A program made the translations under genes and the position numbers. From assembly GCF_000143415.4 (NCBI RefSeq), contig NW_003314263.1, positions 622,165 through 686,164 on the forward strand: a stretch of 64,000 nt of DNA. The letters run 5' to 3'. The notes below the pieces were generated by a model. It was given only the letters and a program-made list of their open reading frames with translations. It was not told the origin of the DNA and searched no databases. Within the stretch, counting starts at the first letter, position 1, and the number at the start of each line of letters is the position of its first letter. This DNA comes from Selaginella moellendorffii (lineage: Eukaryota > Streptophyta > Lycopodiopsida > Selaginellales > Selaginellaceae). Positions 23,003 to 32,782 of the stretch are shown here, one piece after another.

Positions 23003-24004
23003 ACTCATGAAGACGTTGATGCCATGTTCAGTCACCTGGCAGAGTCCCTCCGGCGATCCAATGTCCTCACCCTCCCACAACTCTACGATGAATTCCAAAA
23101 TTGCATCAAAGGCACTGTTGAAGCTGCACTTGTGACAGAGGTTCCAGACTTTAAGGGGTTTGTAAGAGGCTACATCAGGGACGGATCCGAAACGCTGATT
23201 GGCCACTCCAAGCCTCTTCAGTTTCATTTCAGCATGCGTGACGGTGCTCCAGTGATGAGGTACAAGATGAGAGAATGGGACACAGTGTGGCTGCCAGTGG
23301 ACGGCATTGAACTCTTCAAGAGAGATCCCATAACTGGGGAACCTATGATTCCTCAGGGTTCCCCACGGCCGATGCACCCGGATGGACTCAAAGACCAGGA
23401 AAGTATAGTGGCCGGGATTAGACAGCATATTGCCTTCTGGAAGAGGGGGTTAGTGTTTGGTGGAGAATCCTATTTTCAAAGGTGCAAGCCTTTGATCGAA
23501 TACTGGGAGAAGATTATATTTGCTATCCAAAATGGTCCGGTTGTATATGAAGAATTGGAAGAGTCCTTTTGGCCAGAACCCAGAGCACCAGATAGTAGCG
23601 GAACAATGTCCTCTGGAAATGCAGTGACAGATAACGATGTTGAGGATCACTATTGTGGGCCAAGGAACAAGAAGCCGGATTCAGCATTCAATCCAGTATA
23701 GGTCTGCAAAGGAATGGTCGTGCTTGTCAGACCCAGTAATAAAAAACAAATGATATGGGTGGGGCGCTGCATCACTGATGCAGAGGAGGACGCGGAAACT
23801 AACTCCTTCAATGTAACTGTGGAGTGGTTCAAGCCAAGTTCCGGATATACGAAGGATTGCCTAGAAAAGAGATGGGTGCTGAATCCAAGGGATCCCAGCA
23901 TGAGCATATCGGTGGATAATGTTGTGCATGGTTGGATGAGTGCCACCATCACCTTGCCAGACCATGCAAGAGATGCAGCAAGAGCATTCATAACCCGAGT
24001 TTAA

Positions 24005-25626
24005 GGTGAGATTCATTAATATTCCTTTACTAAGTTTCTAATGTATTTTATTTCAAGGTGAACAATCCGAATCTGAATCAGAGGAGGTGTGATAGCATGT
24101 GGCCTTACGCCATTCCTAGGTGAGATGATACAAATAACAAGTATAAATTCTTAGTTGTTCTAGCAAATCTTACTTAAAGTTCAAGGTGAACAAGCCGAAT
24201 ATGAATTCATCGGATTGTTATAACAAATTGCGAGGTGATGGCATGAGGCGATACGCCATTTGAGAGTGGTAGCCATTCCTATATGAGGTGAGTGAAATAT
24301 TTATTAGAAATACCTCATTCAATTGTGCACTTCTAAGTCTTGGTCCACTCAGTATTGTTTGCATGTTTTTATTTTAATTCTTTCTCTAAAATGTTATTTA
24401 GCATGTGGCTTCATGCCATTGCTCTCCACAATCATGCATTGAATTTTTCTATCCTTGCATAATACTTCTCCATATATATAGCATGTGCGCACATGTGATA
24501 TGGTTCATTAGGCCTGATATAGTGTGTGAGGTAAAACAAAGATGATGTGACATATGCATTTACCAATCACACGTGCATAAATCTAATAATATGGCGTGTG
24601 GCCCATATTAATGGCACATAAACCCATATTGTGGGCTTACATGCTTTATGTACCATCATTCCCTTGCAGCGTGTGTGTTGGTTTCCTTTTATAACACAAC
24701 GAACTCCATATTTTAGGGTGAAGAGCGTTCTCATGGCAAGCACAAAATCTGTAAGTGAGGCAGAAAAGGAGACGGAGAAGGAGATAGGTGAAGATGTAGA
24801 ATATATAAGTCTTCCAAACTCCCCGTACTATACTCCAGGTGATCATTTTTCTGAACAAACGGCAACATTAACAACTATCGAGAACGCCCCAGTAACGTTA
24901 GAGACAACAATCCAAAGCAAAACAACTGACCTGGAGAAGGATGATAGTACCGCTAAGAGTACCAAAAAGGAGGTGTCCACTAGCGCTTAGGCTTATAATG
25001 GCGTGTGCCCTCATGCCATTTACTTAATCACCAAATACCTTTTTCCCTTTGCACTAATATATCTTAATACCGGTCTGAGAAATAGAATGGCATGTGCCCT
25101 CAGGCCTTTTACTAAATCACCTTTGAAAGAAATGCAAGCCTCTATGTCGTAAAAAAAAGGTACTAGAGAAATTCCTTAATAATATGAATGTTATTTAGTT
25201 TCATGAAAATACACTAAGGGTCAAATGAGTTAAATGACTTCTCCAGACTAGCAATGCCTCTTGCTATACCTTCACAATTAGATTCGTTAGAAAAAGATAA
25301 CATTGAATAATATCTAAATGTTCTCACCATTAAGTTATATGTCTGGCTAATAGGAATGATGTTCATCTTGGAAAGCTCACCACACGCTCAATGAACAAAC
25401 AAATAGTGTGTGCACGCATGCCATCGCTCTTCTTTAGCTTCAGATTTGGCTTGTTCACCTTGACAATGAGATTTATTATACAACTAGATGGACTCAGTCT
25501 GGACACAAAGTCACCGCGCTAGTCACCATGCCCCAGATATGTCTAGCCCCTGGACAAAAAACATATAATTTCACGTCATTTTCAAATACTTGAAAATTTG
25601 TACCTAGTCCCATTTTACTGAATAAA
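24005..25626. other. Right subterminal non-coding region with palindrome cluster
   Basis: AT-rich. Apart from the small ORF at 24733, I see no gene. Eight palindromes lie between 24092 and 25424. Two segments with AAGGTGAACAA.CCGAAT and AGGTGAGATNATA (24000-24130 and 24180-24300) look like diverged direct repeats. Confidence 0.6.
24733..24990 (+). CDS. Small acidic ORF near right end, not recognised
   Basis: ATG 24733 gives about 85 codons, rich in Glu, Lys, Ser and Thr (MASTKSVSEAEKETEKE..., TTIENAPV...), ending TAG 24988-24990. No domain is recognised. It could be a last exon of the transposase gene, a small accessory protein or chance. It lies between palindromes 24591 and 24998. Confidence 0.3.
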   Translation: MASTKSVSEAEKETEKEIGEDVEYISLPNSPYYTPGDHFSEQTATLTTIENAPVTLETTIQSKTTDLEKDDSTAKSTKKEVSTSA

Positions 25627-25650
25627 TCCCACTTTAACGAAATAGAGCTT
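25627..25650 (-). repeat. Right terminal inverted repeat of the 14.4-kb transposon
   Basis: 24 bp, ends CGAAATAGAGCTT. Perfect complement of the left end. Followed by ATTT (25651-25654), the second copy of the target duplication. Confidence 0.92.
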
Positions 25651-25654
25651 ATTT

Positions 25655-25978
25655 GGATTCCTTCTAATAATTTCCATAGCCCAATTTTGGCCACTAGTTT
25701 TTTACTCATATTCTTTAATTGTTGCACCAAACAATATAAGATCACTACCTTCATCCTTGAGGTATTTTTTTGGTTCCATAACAAAAGTTTTTCTTTGCCA
25801 AGTTTATGAAGTATTCATCCCTAATAAGTCTCTTTAGCATTTTCTATTATGGACTCTATCCACAACCCAATTTTGTGACCCTCCCATATGTCTTTCTTAG
25901 ATATTACTTTCTTGGACTCACCATATTAACACCGCTTATTTCCTTTATGTGTCTTTCCCAATTAGTCACCTTGACTAA
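25655..25978 (-). mobile_element. Old LARD internal remnant (-), right of the transposon
   Basis: Starts GGATTCCTTC directly after the TSD and matches 33495-33828 of copy A. It ends at the solo LTR inserted at 25979. Non-coding. Confidence 0.85.
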
Positions 25979-27183
25979 TGTCACGAATGTGACTTTGGGT
26001 ATCGAAAGTTACCTGTCGACTAGTCCTTACGAACACTCTTTCTTTACTACCATGACGGTAGGAGGTCGGTATTGTTGGACTTGTTATCAATCTCCGCCTA
26101 AGTTAGTTGAGAAATTGGTCATCACATGTGCACTTAGACTGAAAGAGCACTAATGAAGGAAATCCTATGTTGTCATTTAGTCAAGCATACTTGGCACAAT
26201 GACGAGAAACTTATGTTTTTGACTTGCACTTGCTAGTGTTGGGAACACGATATTGAGCTTGGTCCCTCAATATTGCTAGATGATAGCTTACCGTGTTTGC
26301 CAAACACTCTCGCTATCATGCCCTTTGTGTTAGTTTTATTTTGGTCCCAAATGCTATTTATGGAAAGTGTATAGATTTGCTCATTTGGCATATTTACGGA
26401 ATGTAGAGATTGTCCTGAACACAATGGTGTTCATCCCGTATCCAAATTCACAATATAGTGTCATTTCTATATTTAGTAAGTTTCGAGCTTGTCTTAAAGA
26501 CTAACTCCTGATACTAAGGGAGGCTTGGGGTGAAAGCCCAAAACGTGTGTTCCTCAAAGGGAAGGGGGGGGGGGGGGGGGGGGGGGGGTGGGAGGGGTGG
26601 GAGGGGAGAGGGGCTATGGGGGGTTCCAAATGTATAGTAGAGATAGTAGGTAGGTTGAGCATGGCTAACCAACTTGAGGCATAGTCTAGCTCCTGCTTGC
26701 GTGCCTGTTCTTGTTCTGTGTCCAACTTGGGTCTAAGCCCAAGCTCCATACCATGCTAGTTGGGTAGTCACTTTAAAGTTTTCTGCAGAAAATGGAGAGA
26801 GCATATCCTTGCGTTAGGCCACCAATATGTTGAAATAGCGCCAGACTTTGTTTGGCTCCATTTTGCGTGCTGGTCCTGGCATTGGGATGCTGTTGCTCTA
26901 GGACTGTTCCAAGTCGCTCCAGGCTCCTGTCCCTTCGCTCCTTGGGCAATATGCTCGGGAGTTGCTCCGTGGTTCAGTTCCATCACTCCTTAGCTCCATG
27001 CTTAAGGGTTTGGTACCGTTCCTTCATTCAATGGCCCAAGGCCTTGAACCTCAAGTTCCACACCACTGTCCTATGGACACATGGCATATGACATGTGGCA
27101 CATGGAGGGTCTAGGTTTTGTTTTGTGGTGTTATTCTATGGTAAATCACCATAGGATAAAGGGGAAAAACCACATGCGCTACA
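25979..27183 (+). mobile_element. Diverged solo LTR (1,205 bp), TSD ACTAA/ACCAA
   Basis: It starts TGTCACGAATG and ends GCGCTACA. The flanks ACTAA (25974-25978) and ACCAA (27184-27188) differ by one C-to-T change, and sister copy A has the empty site GACCAAGCC (about 33823). Inside are GGGTGAAAGCCCAAAACG and a G-rich run, as in element D's LTR, so it belongs to a related LTR family. Confidence 0.7.
26564..26588 (+). repeat. 25-G homopolymer
   Basis: An unbroken run of 25 G, followed by further GGG blocks (TGGGAGGGG) to about 26626. Strong G-quadruplex potential. Length is prone to assembly error. Confidence 0.85.
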
Positions 27184-27964
27184 ACCAAGTCACACCATTA
27201 TCAATAGTTCAAATCAACAATTTGAATTAGGAACCTTATTCCTTAACCTAGCAAAGACCTTGCCCTTGTTTAGCTATAGGATCACTTAGTGATCTCACCT
27301 TGACACCTTAACATATTTGCCAATAGATATTAAGTCTTTCAAACCTTTAAGTTGTTGACCATGACCCCGGGGGCATCCCCCACACTTGACAGTGTGCCCA
27401 AACTAGCCCTTCTGGCCAAAAGTCCATAATAACTAAGATTGGGTGTCCCCATTTCATTCACCACATCCTCGATGCCTCTTGCACTAAAGTGTTTAAGTTT
27501 GATATGCCGAGCTTTCACACTAAACAATCTACCCATGCATCATGACTCCGAGGCATCCCCATTTGGTGATATGCCCAAGCTAGCCTCTTTACTGAGAGTA
27601 CATGACCACCAAAAAATGAAAGTCTTCATATTCCAAACCATCACCATATCCTAGTGAGTTAGGATTTGAACCCAAGCACTAAAGGGTTAGGACTCAAACC
27701 TAACCTTTGTATATGTATCTATGGACGACATCACCTAAGATGCCCAGTGTGACTCCCTGTGCCAGTGCATTAACTTATATCCAAAGTGTGTTACAGATCA
27801 CAATTTATAAATTTAGTTCCTCCAAACTTTTAAGTCCTTTCACTTGACTCAACTCCTTCAACTAAGGTCTCTCTTCCTCTAACTTGCCAATCTCACTTAG
27901 CAAGTCACCTGACCAGCGTAACATGGTTCTATGCATAAGCGTGAAAATCCTCAAACATTGATTT
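27184..27964 (-). mobile_element. Old LARD internal remnant (-), continued
   Basis: Matches copy A from about 33830 to 34595, including CCCCGGGGGCATCCCCC and the GGACTCGAACC-like blocks (27662-27700). The match ends abruptly at 27964, where LTR sequence begins. Non-coding. Confidence 0.8.
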
Positions 27965-28470
27965 TCCAAGACCATCTGTATCACAATCCTGTTTCTCAAA
28001 GACTAGGCCATCCATCCATGAGTGGTTATCCCTTGACCACACCTTAGCACCCCTAGGATGCCTAAAGACATGGAGAACATCTTTCCATAATGTCCCTTTT
28101 TCTGTCCCCACCAAGTCCCTCTTCATCCACAGCCGTGCTCTTTAACACTGCCACTGGGTTTAAGCCCAAAGGCCTGACCACTAAGTTCCACTATCTTGGT
28201 CACTACACCAAAGGACTATTCCTCTTCCTTTTCATAGTCTAGGATTTTAAAATAACATTTCGAAACACCGTGGCCCTAAGCAAGCCTCGTGGTTACTCTT
28301 CTCACCTTCCACCTTTAGGTGCCCTAGCTATGTGGCTAGAGCGAGGTTCCGATGAACAATACTAAGTATCCAAGTAGGTAATGCCACCCACACTTGGATT
28401 GAGACCATCGACTGTTCGATCTCCCAAAGGAGCTAAAGCCGAGTTTTGAACACTTCACCAAGCTACCCCA
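27965..28470 (-). repeat. Truncated old LARD LTR (-)
   Basis: Reverse-complement LTR from its middle (CCAAGACCATCTGTATC) to ..AAGCTACCCCA, where LARD copy C is inserted at 28471. Confidence 0.8.
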
Positions 28471-30256
28471 TGTGAGACACAAAATCTCTAGGCCCCCAAA
28501 GTGGAGCTGGAAAGGGTGCCACGTGGTAGTGGCTGAAGCGAAAGCCAAACGAGCATAACACGTTTGGACTAAAAGCTCTGACTTGGAAGGTCGAGAGCGG
28601 GAGTGGAACTCCCAACAAAGTGCTCAAGGAGCAAGCACGAGGCAACCAATAAGCAAGGCTCCAAAAAGGGACCCAAAAAGGACCAACATATGACACGTGG
28701 AAGTGTCCGAGATGGAGTCCAAGGCGGACCCGAGTTGGAGTCCGAGATGGACCCGAAGTGGAGTCCAAAGTGGAGTCCGAGATGGAGTCCGATATGGAGT
28801 CCGAGATGGACTCGAAGTGGAGTCCGAGATGGACTCGAAGTGGAGTCCGATATGGAGTCCGAGATGGACCTGAAGTGGAAGTCCGATATGGAGTCCGATA
28901 TGGAGTCCAAGATGGACCCAAAGTGGAGTCCGATATGGAGTCCGAGATGGACCTGAAGTGGAGTCTGATATGGAGTCCGAGATGGAGTCCGAGATGGACC
29001 CGAAGTGGAGTCCGATATGGAGTCTGAGATGGAGTCCGAGATGGACCCGAGATGGAGTCCAAGATGGACCTGAGATGGAGTTCGAGATGGACCCGAGATG
29101 GAGTCCGAGATGGAGTCCGAGATGGAGTCCGAGATGGAACTGAGACTGGGACCGAGACCGAGACCAAGACCGAGACCGAGTCCGAGTCCGAATCCGGGAC
29201 CGAGACCGAGTCTGAGTCCGAGTCCGAGTCCGAATACTAATACAGGCAATTGGGTGAAAGCCCAAAGTGATCGTCCCCCAAGGGGGGGGGGGCTGCGGGG
29301 GGTTCCAAAAGTATAGTAGGGAGAGTGTGGGGGTTGGAGCCCAGTGGAGCCAGTTTGGCCAGGAAAGGCCAGTTTGGCCTAGGAAGGCCAGACCCAGTGT
29401 TGGGTGATGAGCTGCCCATTGGGAAGTCCAAGACTAGAGTGAACACGGACCGACAGGCGGGGTAGCTTGGTGAAGTGTTCAAGAGCCAGCTCTAGTTCCC
29501 CCGGGAGATCGACTGGCCGATGCTCCCAGTCCAAGTGTGGGTGGCACTACCTACTTGGATACCAAGCGTGGCTCAACGGAACCTCGCTCTAAGCCCATGG
29601 CTAGAGTACCCAAGGGCGGAAGGCAGGGAGAGTACCCAGGTGGCTCGCGTAAGGCCACGGTGTTCCGAAATGTTGTCCCAAAGGCCCAGACTGTGGAAAG
29701 GAAGAGGAGCAGTCCTCTGGGGTAGTGACCAAGGACACAGTCGTGTGGTGAGGAAGTCCCAGTGGACCGTGGGACTTAGTAGTTGGGCCTGTGGGTCTCG
29801 ATCCAGTGGCAGTGTTGGCAAACACGGCCAGGGGCAGAAAGGGACTTAGTGGGGACTGGAACGGAGATATTGGGGAAGGCTAATCCCCATGTCGGTGGCA
29901 TTTTAAGGATGTTAAGGAGTGGATTTGGGATGATCACTCATGGATGGATGGCCCAGTCTTTGAGTGACGGGACTGGGATGCAGGTGGTGTCAAACCATTG
30001 TTGTGACCAAGGTGAATGGGCATGGCCTTAGCGTAACAGGCTGATATGTTGGTGGTACCTTGGGGTGTCAGTCATGGGATCAGACACGTGGAGCACTTGG
30101 ACCAAGTGCACGAAGTTGAGTGGTGGGGATGCCATTCTTGGGGCTAGTAAGCCCAAGTCCAAAATAGGACTTACGGAGGTTGTGAGTGAGACTCCTCTAA
30201 GTGGTCGGAGGTGCGATTAAGTGACTAAAGTAAAATGGAAAATTTAGTCGCTTACA
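28471..30256 (+). repeat. 5' LTR of LARD copy C (1,786 bp)
   Basis: Starts TGTGAGACACAAAATC, ends AGTCGCTTACA. Minisatellite of GAGTCCGAGATGG/GATATGG units at about 28708-29150, then GAGACCGAGACC units to 29240, then a G-run near 29283-29293. Confidence 0.9.
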
Positions 30257-30259
30257 ATT

Positions 30260-30271
30260 TGGTATCGGAGC
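30260..30271 (+). other. Primer-binding site of LARD copy C
   Basis: TGGTATCGGAGC, 3 bp after the LTR end. Identical to the PBS of element D. Confidence 0.9.
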
Positions 30272-31058
30272 TATTCCTTAGTCTGACTTTTATTGGTGCT
30301 CAAATATATCACCATTGATATTGGCATTGGAAGGTCCTAGGAGTGGGCTTATCCTTGAGGAGTAGCATGTCGAGAGGACATGGCTCTCCACTCAAGTTCA
30401 TGCGTGACTTGGGTGCAATGTGGTGGATAGAAAAGGGGCCGGTAAGGGAACGACTTTGGGGTCTTGGGAACAGTATATGGTTTTCCTCAAAGAGTTGAGG
30501 ATGTGATCCAGATGAGCGTTTGACTCAGTAAATGGCCAATGTAGTTGTGGTAAACAACTAAAGTTGGGATCACAAGAAAGATAAAGACTCCAAAGCAATA
30601 AGGGAGTCACAAGATTATCCTCATATAGTTGAGGTTAGTGCTCATGAATGTGAGACCAGAAGTAATGACTGTGGGAGGTCAAATACGGAAGAGGACTCAA
30701 GTCCTTGAAATGGTAGCTAAGGCTACTTTTAATAAATGCTGGAACAACACAAGGAGTTGGGGGGTGTACTTAGAGATGAGTTGGTATTCTCATCACATGG
30801 ACAAGTAGTCCTAAGGGGCAGAAGTTGCCCCAGAGAACAAAACCAAGTGTCAGAGTAACACTTGTGAAAATAGTCCTTCTGAGTAGAACAGGAATGTAGG
30901 AAGTGTATTCCAGTGAGCTAGTGCCTCACAAGTGGGACCTTACGGGTCTGTGGATTAACCAAGTCCAAAACTGCTGGATGACTCAAGTAGAGTCAAGGAA
31001 TGGTCCTAAAAGGACTGATTGTAGCATTTGGACTGAGGTGTGTTGTACCCCACGAAGG
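30272..31058 (+). mobile_element. LARD copy C internal, first segment
   Basis: Non-coding by inspection. Colinear with the complement of 36000-36800 and 50800-51590. Ends GAAGG (31054-31058), the target duplication of copy A. Confidence 0.8.
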
Positions 31059-32782
31059 TGTAAGCGACTAAATTTTCCATTCTACTTTAGTCACTTAACC
31101 ACACCTCCGACCACTTGGAGGAGTCTCATTCACAACCTCCATAAGTCCAATCCAGGACTTGGGACTTGCTAGCCCCAAGAATGGCATCCATGCCACTCAA
31201 CATTTGCACTTGGTCCAAGTGCTCCACGTGTCCGATCCCATGACCGACACTCAAAGGTACCACCGACATAGCAGCCCGTTACGCTAAGGCCATGCTCAAT
31301 CACCTTTGCCACACTGGTAGTCCAATACCACTTGCATCACAGTCTTGGCTCTCCGAGACTAGGCAAACCATCCGTGAGTGGTCATCTCAGATCCACTCCT
31401 TAGCATCCTTAGGATGCCCACCGACAAGGGGAATAGCCTTCCCCAATATCCCTCTGTCAGTCCCCACTAAGTCCCTTTCTGCCCCTGGCCGTGTTTGCCA
31501 ACACTGCCCCTGGATCGAGACCCACAAGCCCGACCACTAAGTCCCACGGTCCTCTGGGACTTCCTCACCACACGACTGTGTCCTTGGTCACTACCCCAGA
31601 GGACTGCTCCTCTTCCTTTCCACAGTCTGGGCCTTTGGGACAACATTTCGGAACACCGTGGCTTTATGCGAGCCACATGGGTACTCTCCTCGCCTTCTGC
31701 CCTTGGGTGCTCTAGCCATGGACTTAGAGCGAGGTTCCGTTGAGCCACGCCTGGTATCCAAGTAGGTAGTGCCACCCATACTTGGACTGGGAGCATCGGC
31801 CAGTCGATCTCCCGGGGGAACTAGAGCCGGCTCTTGAACACTTCACCAAGCTACCCAGCTTGTCGGTCCGTATTCACTCTAGTCTTGGACTTCCCAGTGG
31901 TCAGTTCATCACCCAACACTAGGTATGGCCTTCCTGGGCCAAACTGGCCCTTCCTGGCCAAACTGGCTCCATTGGGCTCCAACCCCCACACTCTCCCTAC
32001 TATACTTTTGGAACCCCCCGCAGCCCCCCCCCCCCCCCCCTGGGGGACGATCGCTTTGGGCTTTCACCCAACTGCCTGTATTAGTATTCGGACTCGGACT
32101 CGGGCTCGAACTCGGACTCGGACTTGGTCTCGGTCCCGGTTTCGAACTCGGACTCGGTCTCGGTCTCGGCTTCGGCCTCGGTCTCGGTCTCGGTCTCGGG
32201 TCCATCTCGGACTCCATCTCGGACTCCATCTCGGATCCATCTCGGACTCCATCTCGGGTCCATCTCGGACTCCATCTCGGGTCCATCTCGGACTCCATCT
32301 CGGGTCCATCTCGGACTCGATCTCGGACTCCATCTCGGACTCCATCTTGGACTCCATATCGGACTCCGTCTTGGTCCATCTCGGACTCCATCTCGGGTCC
32401 ATCTCGGACTCGATCTCGGACTCGATCTCGGGTCCATCTCAGACTCCATCTCGGGTCCATCTCGGACTTTATCTCGGACTCCATCTCGGACTCCATCTCG
32501 GATTCCATATCGGACTCCGTCTCGGTCCATCTCGGACTCCATCTCGGGTCCATCTCGGACTCCATCTCGGACTCCATTTCGGGTTCCTTTTTGGAGCCTC
32601 TCTTATTGCTCGTTTCGTGCTCATTCCTTGAGCGCTTCGTTAGGAGTTCCACTCCCGCTCTCGACCTTTCAAGGCGGAGCTTTTGGCCCAAACGTGTTAC
32701 ACTCGTTTGGCTTTCGCTTCGGCCACTACCACGTGGCACCCTTCCGGCTCCACTTTGGGGCCTAGGGATTTTGTGTCTCACA
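31059..32782 (-). repeat. 3' LTR of LARD copy A
   Basis: Reads TGTAAGCGAC ... TTGTGTCTCACA. Contains a C-run near 32025-32040 and the CTCGGACTCCAT minisatellite at about 32090-32580. Confidence 0.92.

Larger units (their letters stand above)
19335..24004 (+). pseudogene. DUF7869-like DDE transposase of the 14.4-kb transposon
   Basis: The frame starts ATG 19335 (FRVGEKVYILNGG), runs to 19472, is split by a solo LTR and resumes in frame at 20907. It continues through a Cys-rich segment (CCKKRCCQH, ~21444) and a helix-turn-helix-like part (YGVPRTTFYR, ~21646). Candidate catalytic acids: Asp in HDKMDQ (22200), Asp in LLLQTDN (22701/22892) and Glu/Asp in GHTHEDVD (~23009). These motifs match the family annotated DUF7869. 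An intron-like GT-AG segment (22509-22622) precedes QTDN. A C-terminal part (GMVVLVRP.., 23714-24004) lies after an in-frame TAG. Breaks: solo LTR, TGA 21855, TAG 22419, a 191-bp tandem duplication, TAG 23699. Terminal stop TAA 24002-24004. Confidence 0.7.
11588..25424. repeat. ~25 dispersed 22-bp palindromes, ATGGCRTGWGG + complement
   Basis: The half-site is ATGGCRTGWGG followed by its reverse complement. Copies, some degenerate: 11588, 12665, 12740, 14080, 14221, 15696, 16961, 17019, 17096, 17519, 18376, 18448, 19063, 19161, 19231, 22511, 22568, 24092, 24238, 24398, 24478, 24591, 24998, 25086 and 25403 (start positions), with partial ones at about 11303 and 17701. The copy at 19161 is a perfect palindrome. 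All lie inside the transposon. Nine are inside five introns or intron-like segments and two are in coding exon 9. The rest are intergenic, including a cluster between 24.0 and 25.4 kb. Spacing is irregular, so this is not a tandem or CRISPR array. Confidence 0.9.
11202..25650. mobile_element. 14.4-kb DNA transposon with 24-bp perfect TIRs, ATTT TSD
   Basis: Positions 11202-11225 and 25627-25650 are perfect inverted repeats (24 of 24), starting AAGCTCTATTTCG. ATTT flanks both ends (11198-11201, 25651-25654). The flanks are contiguous in sister LARD copies: A near 33488-33500 and B near 48183-48200 (CACTTGGATTCC) serve as empty sites. Inside lie a minus-strand ParB/FCP1-like gene (11644-17283), a plus-strand DUF7869-like transposase gene (19335-24004) and about 25 palindromes. 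Without the internal solo LTR (1,434 bp with TSD) it is about 13.0 kb. A 4-bp TSD is known for the Sola superfamily among others, and I cannot assign the superfamily firmly. Confidence 0.88.

Noticed and set aside
3943-23701. A nuclear code with UAA/UAG read as glutamine
   Set aside because: TGA also occurs inside frames at Trp-like positions, some intact frames end in TAG or TAA, and the pattern fits C-to-T decay of silenced repeats. Frameshifts and duplications in the same genes also point to decay.
11588-25424. CRISPR array
   Set aside because: The repeated unit is itself a palindrome, spacing is irregular over 14 kb, and the surroundings are plant genes with introns.
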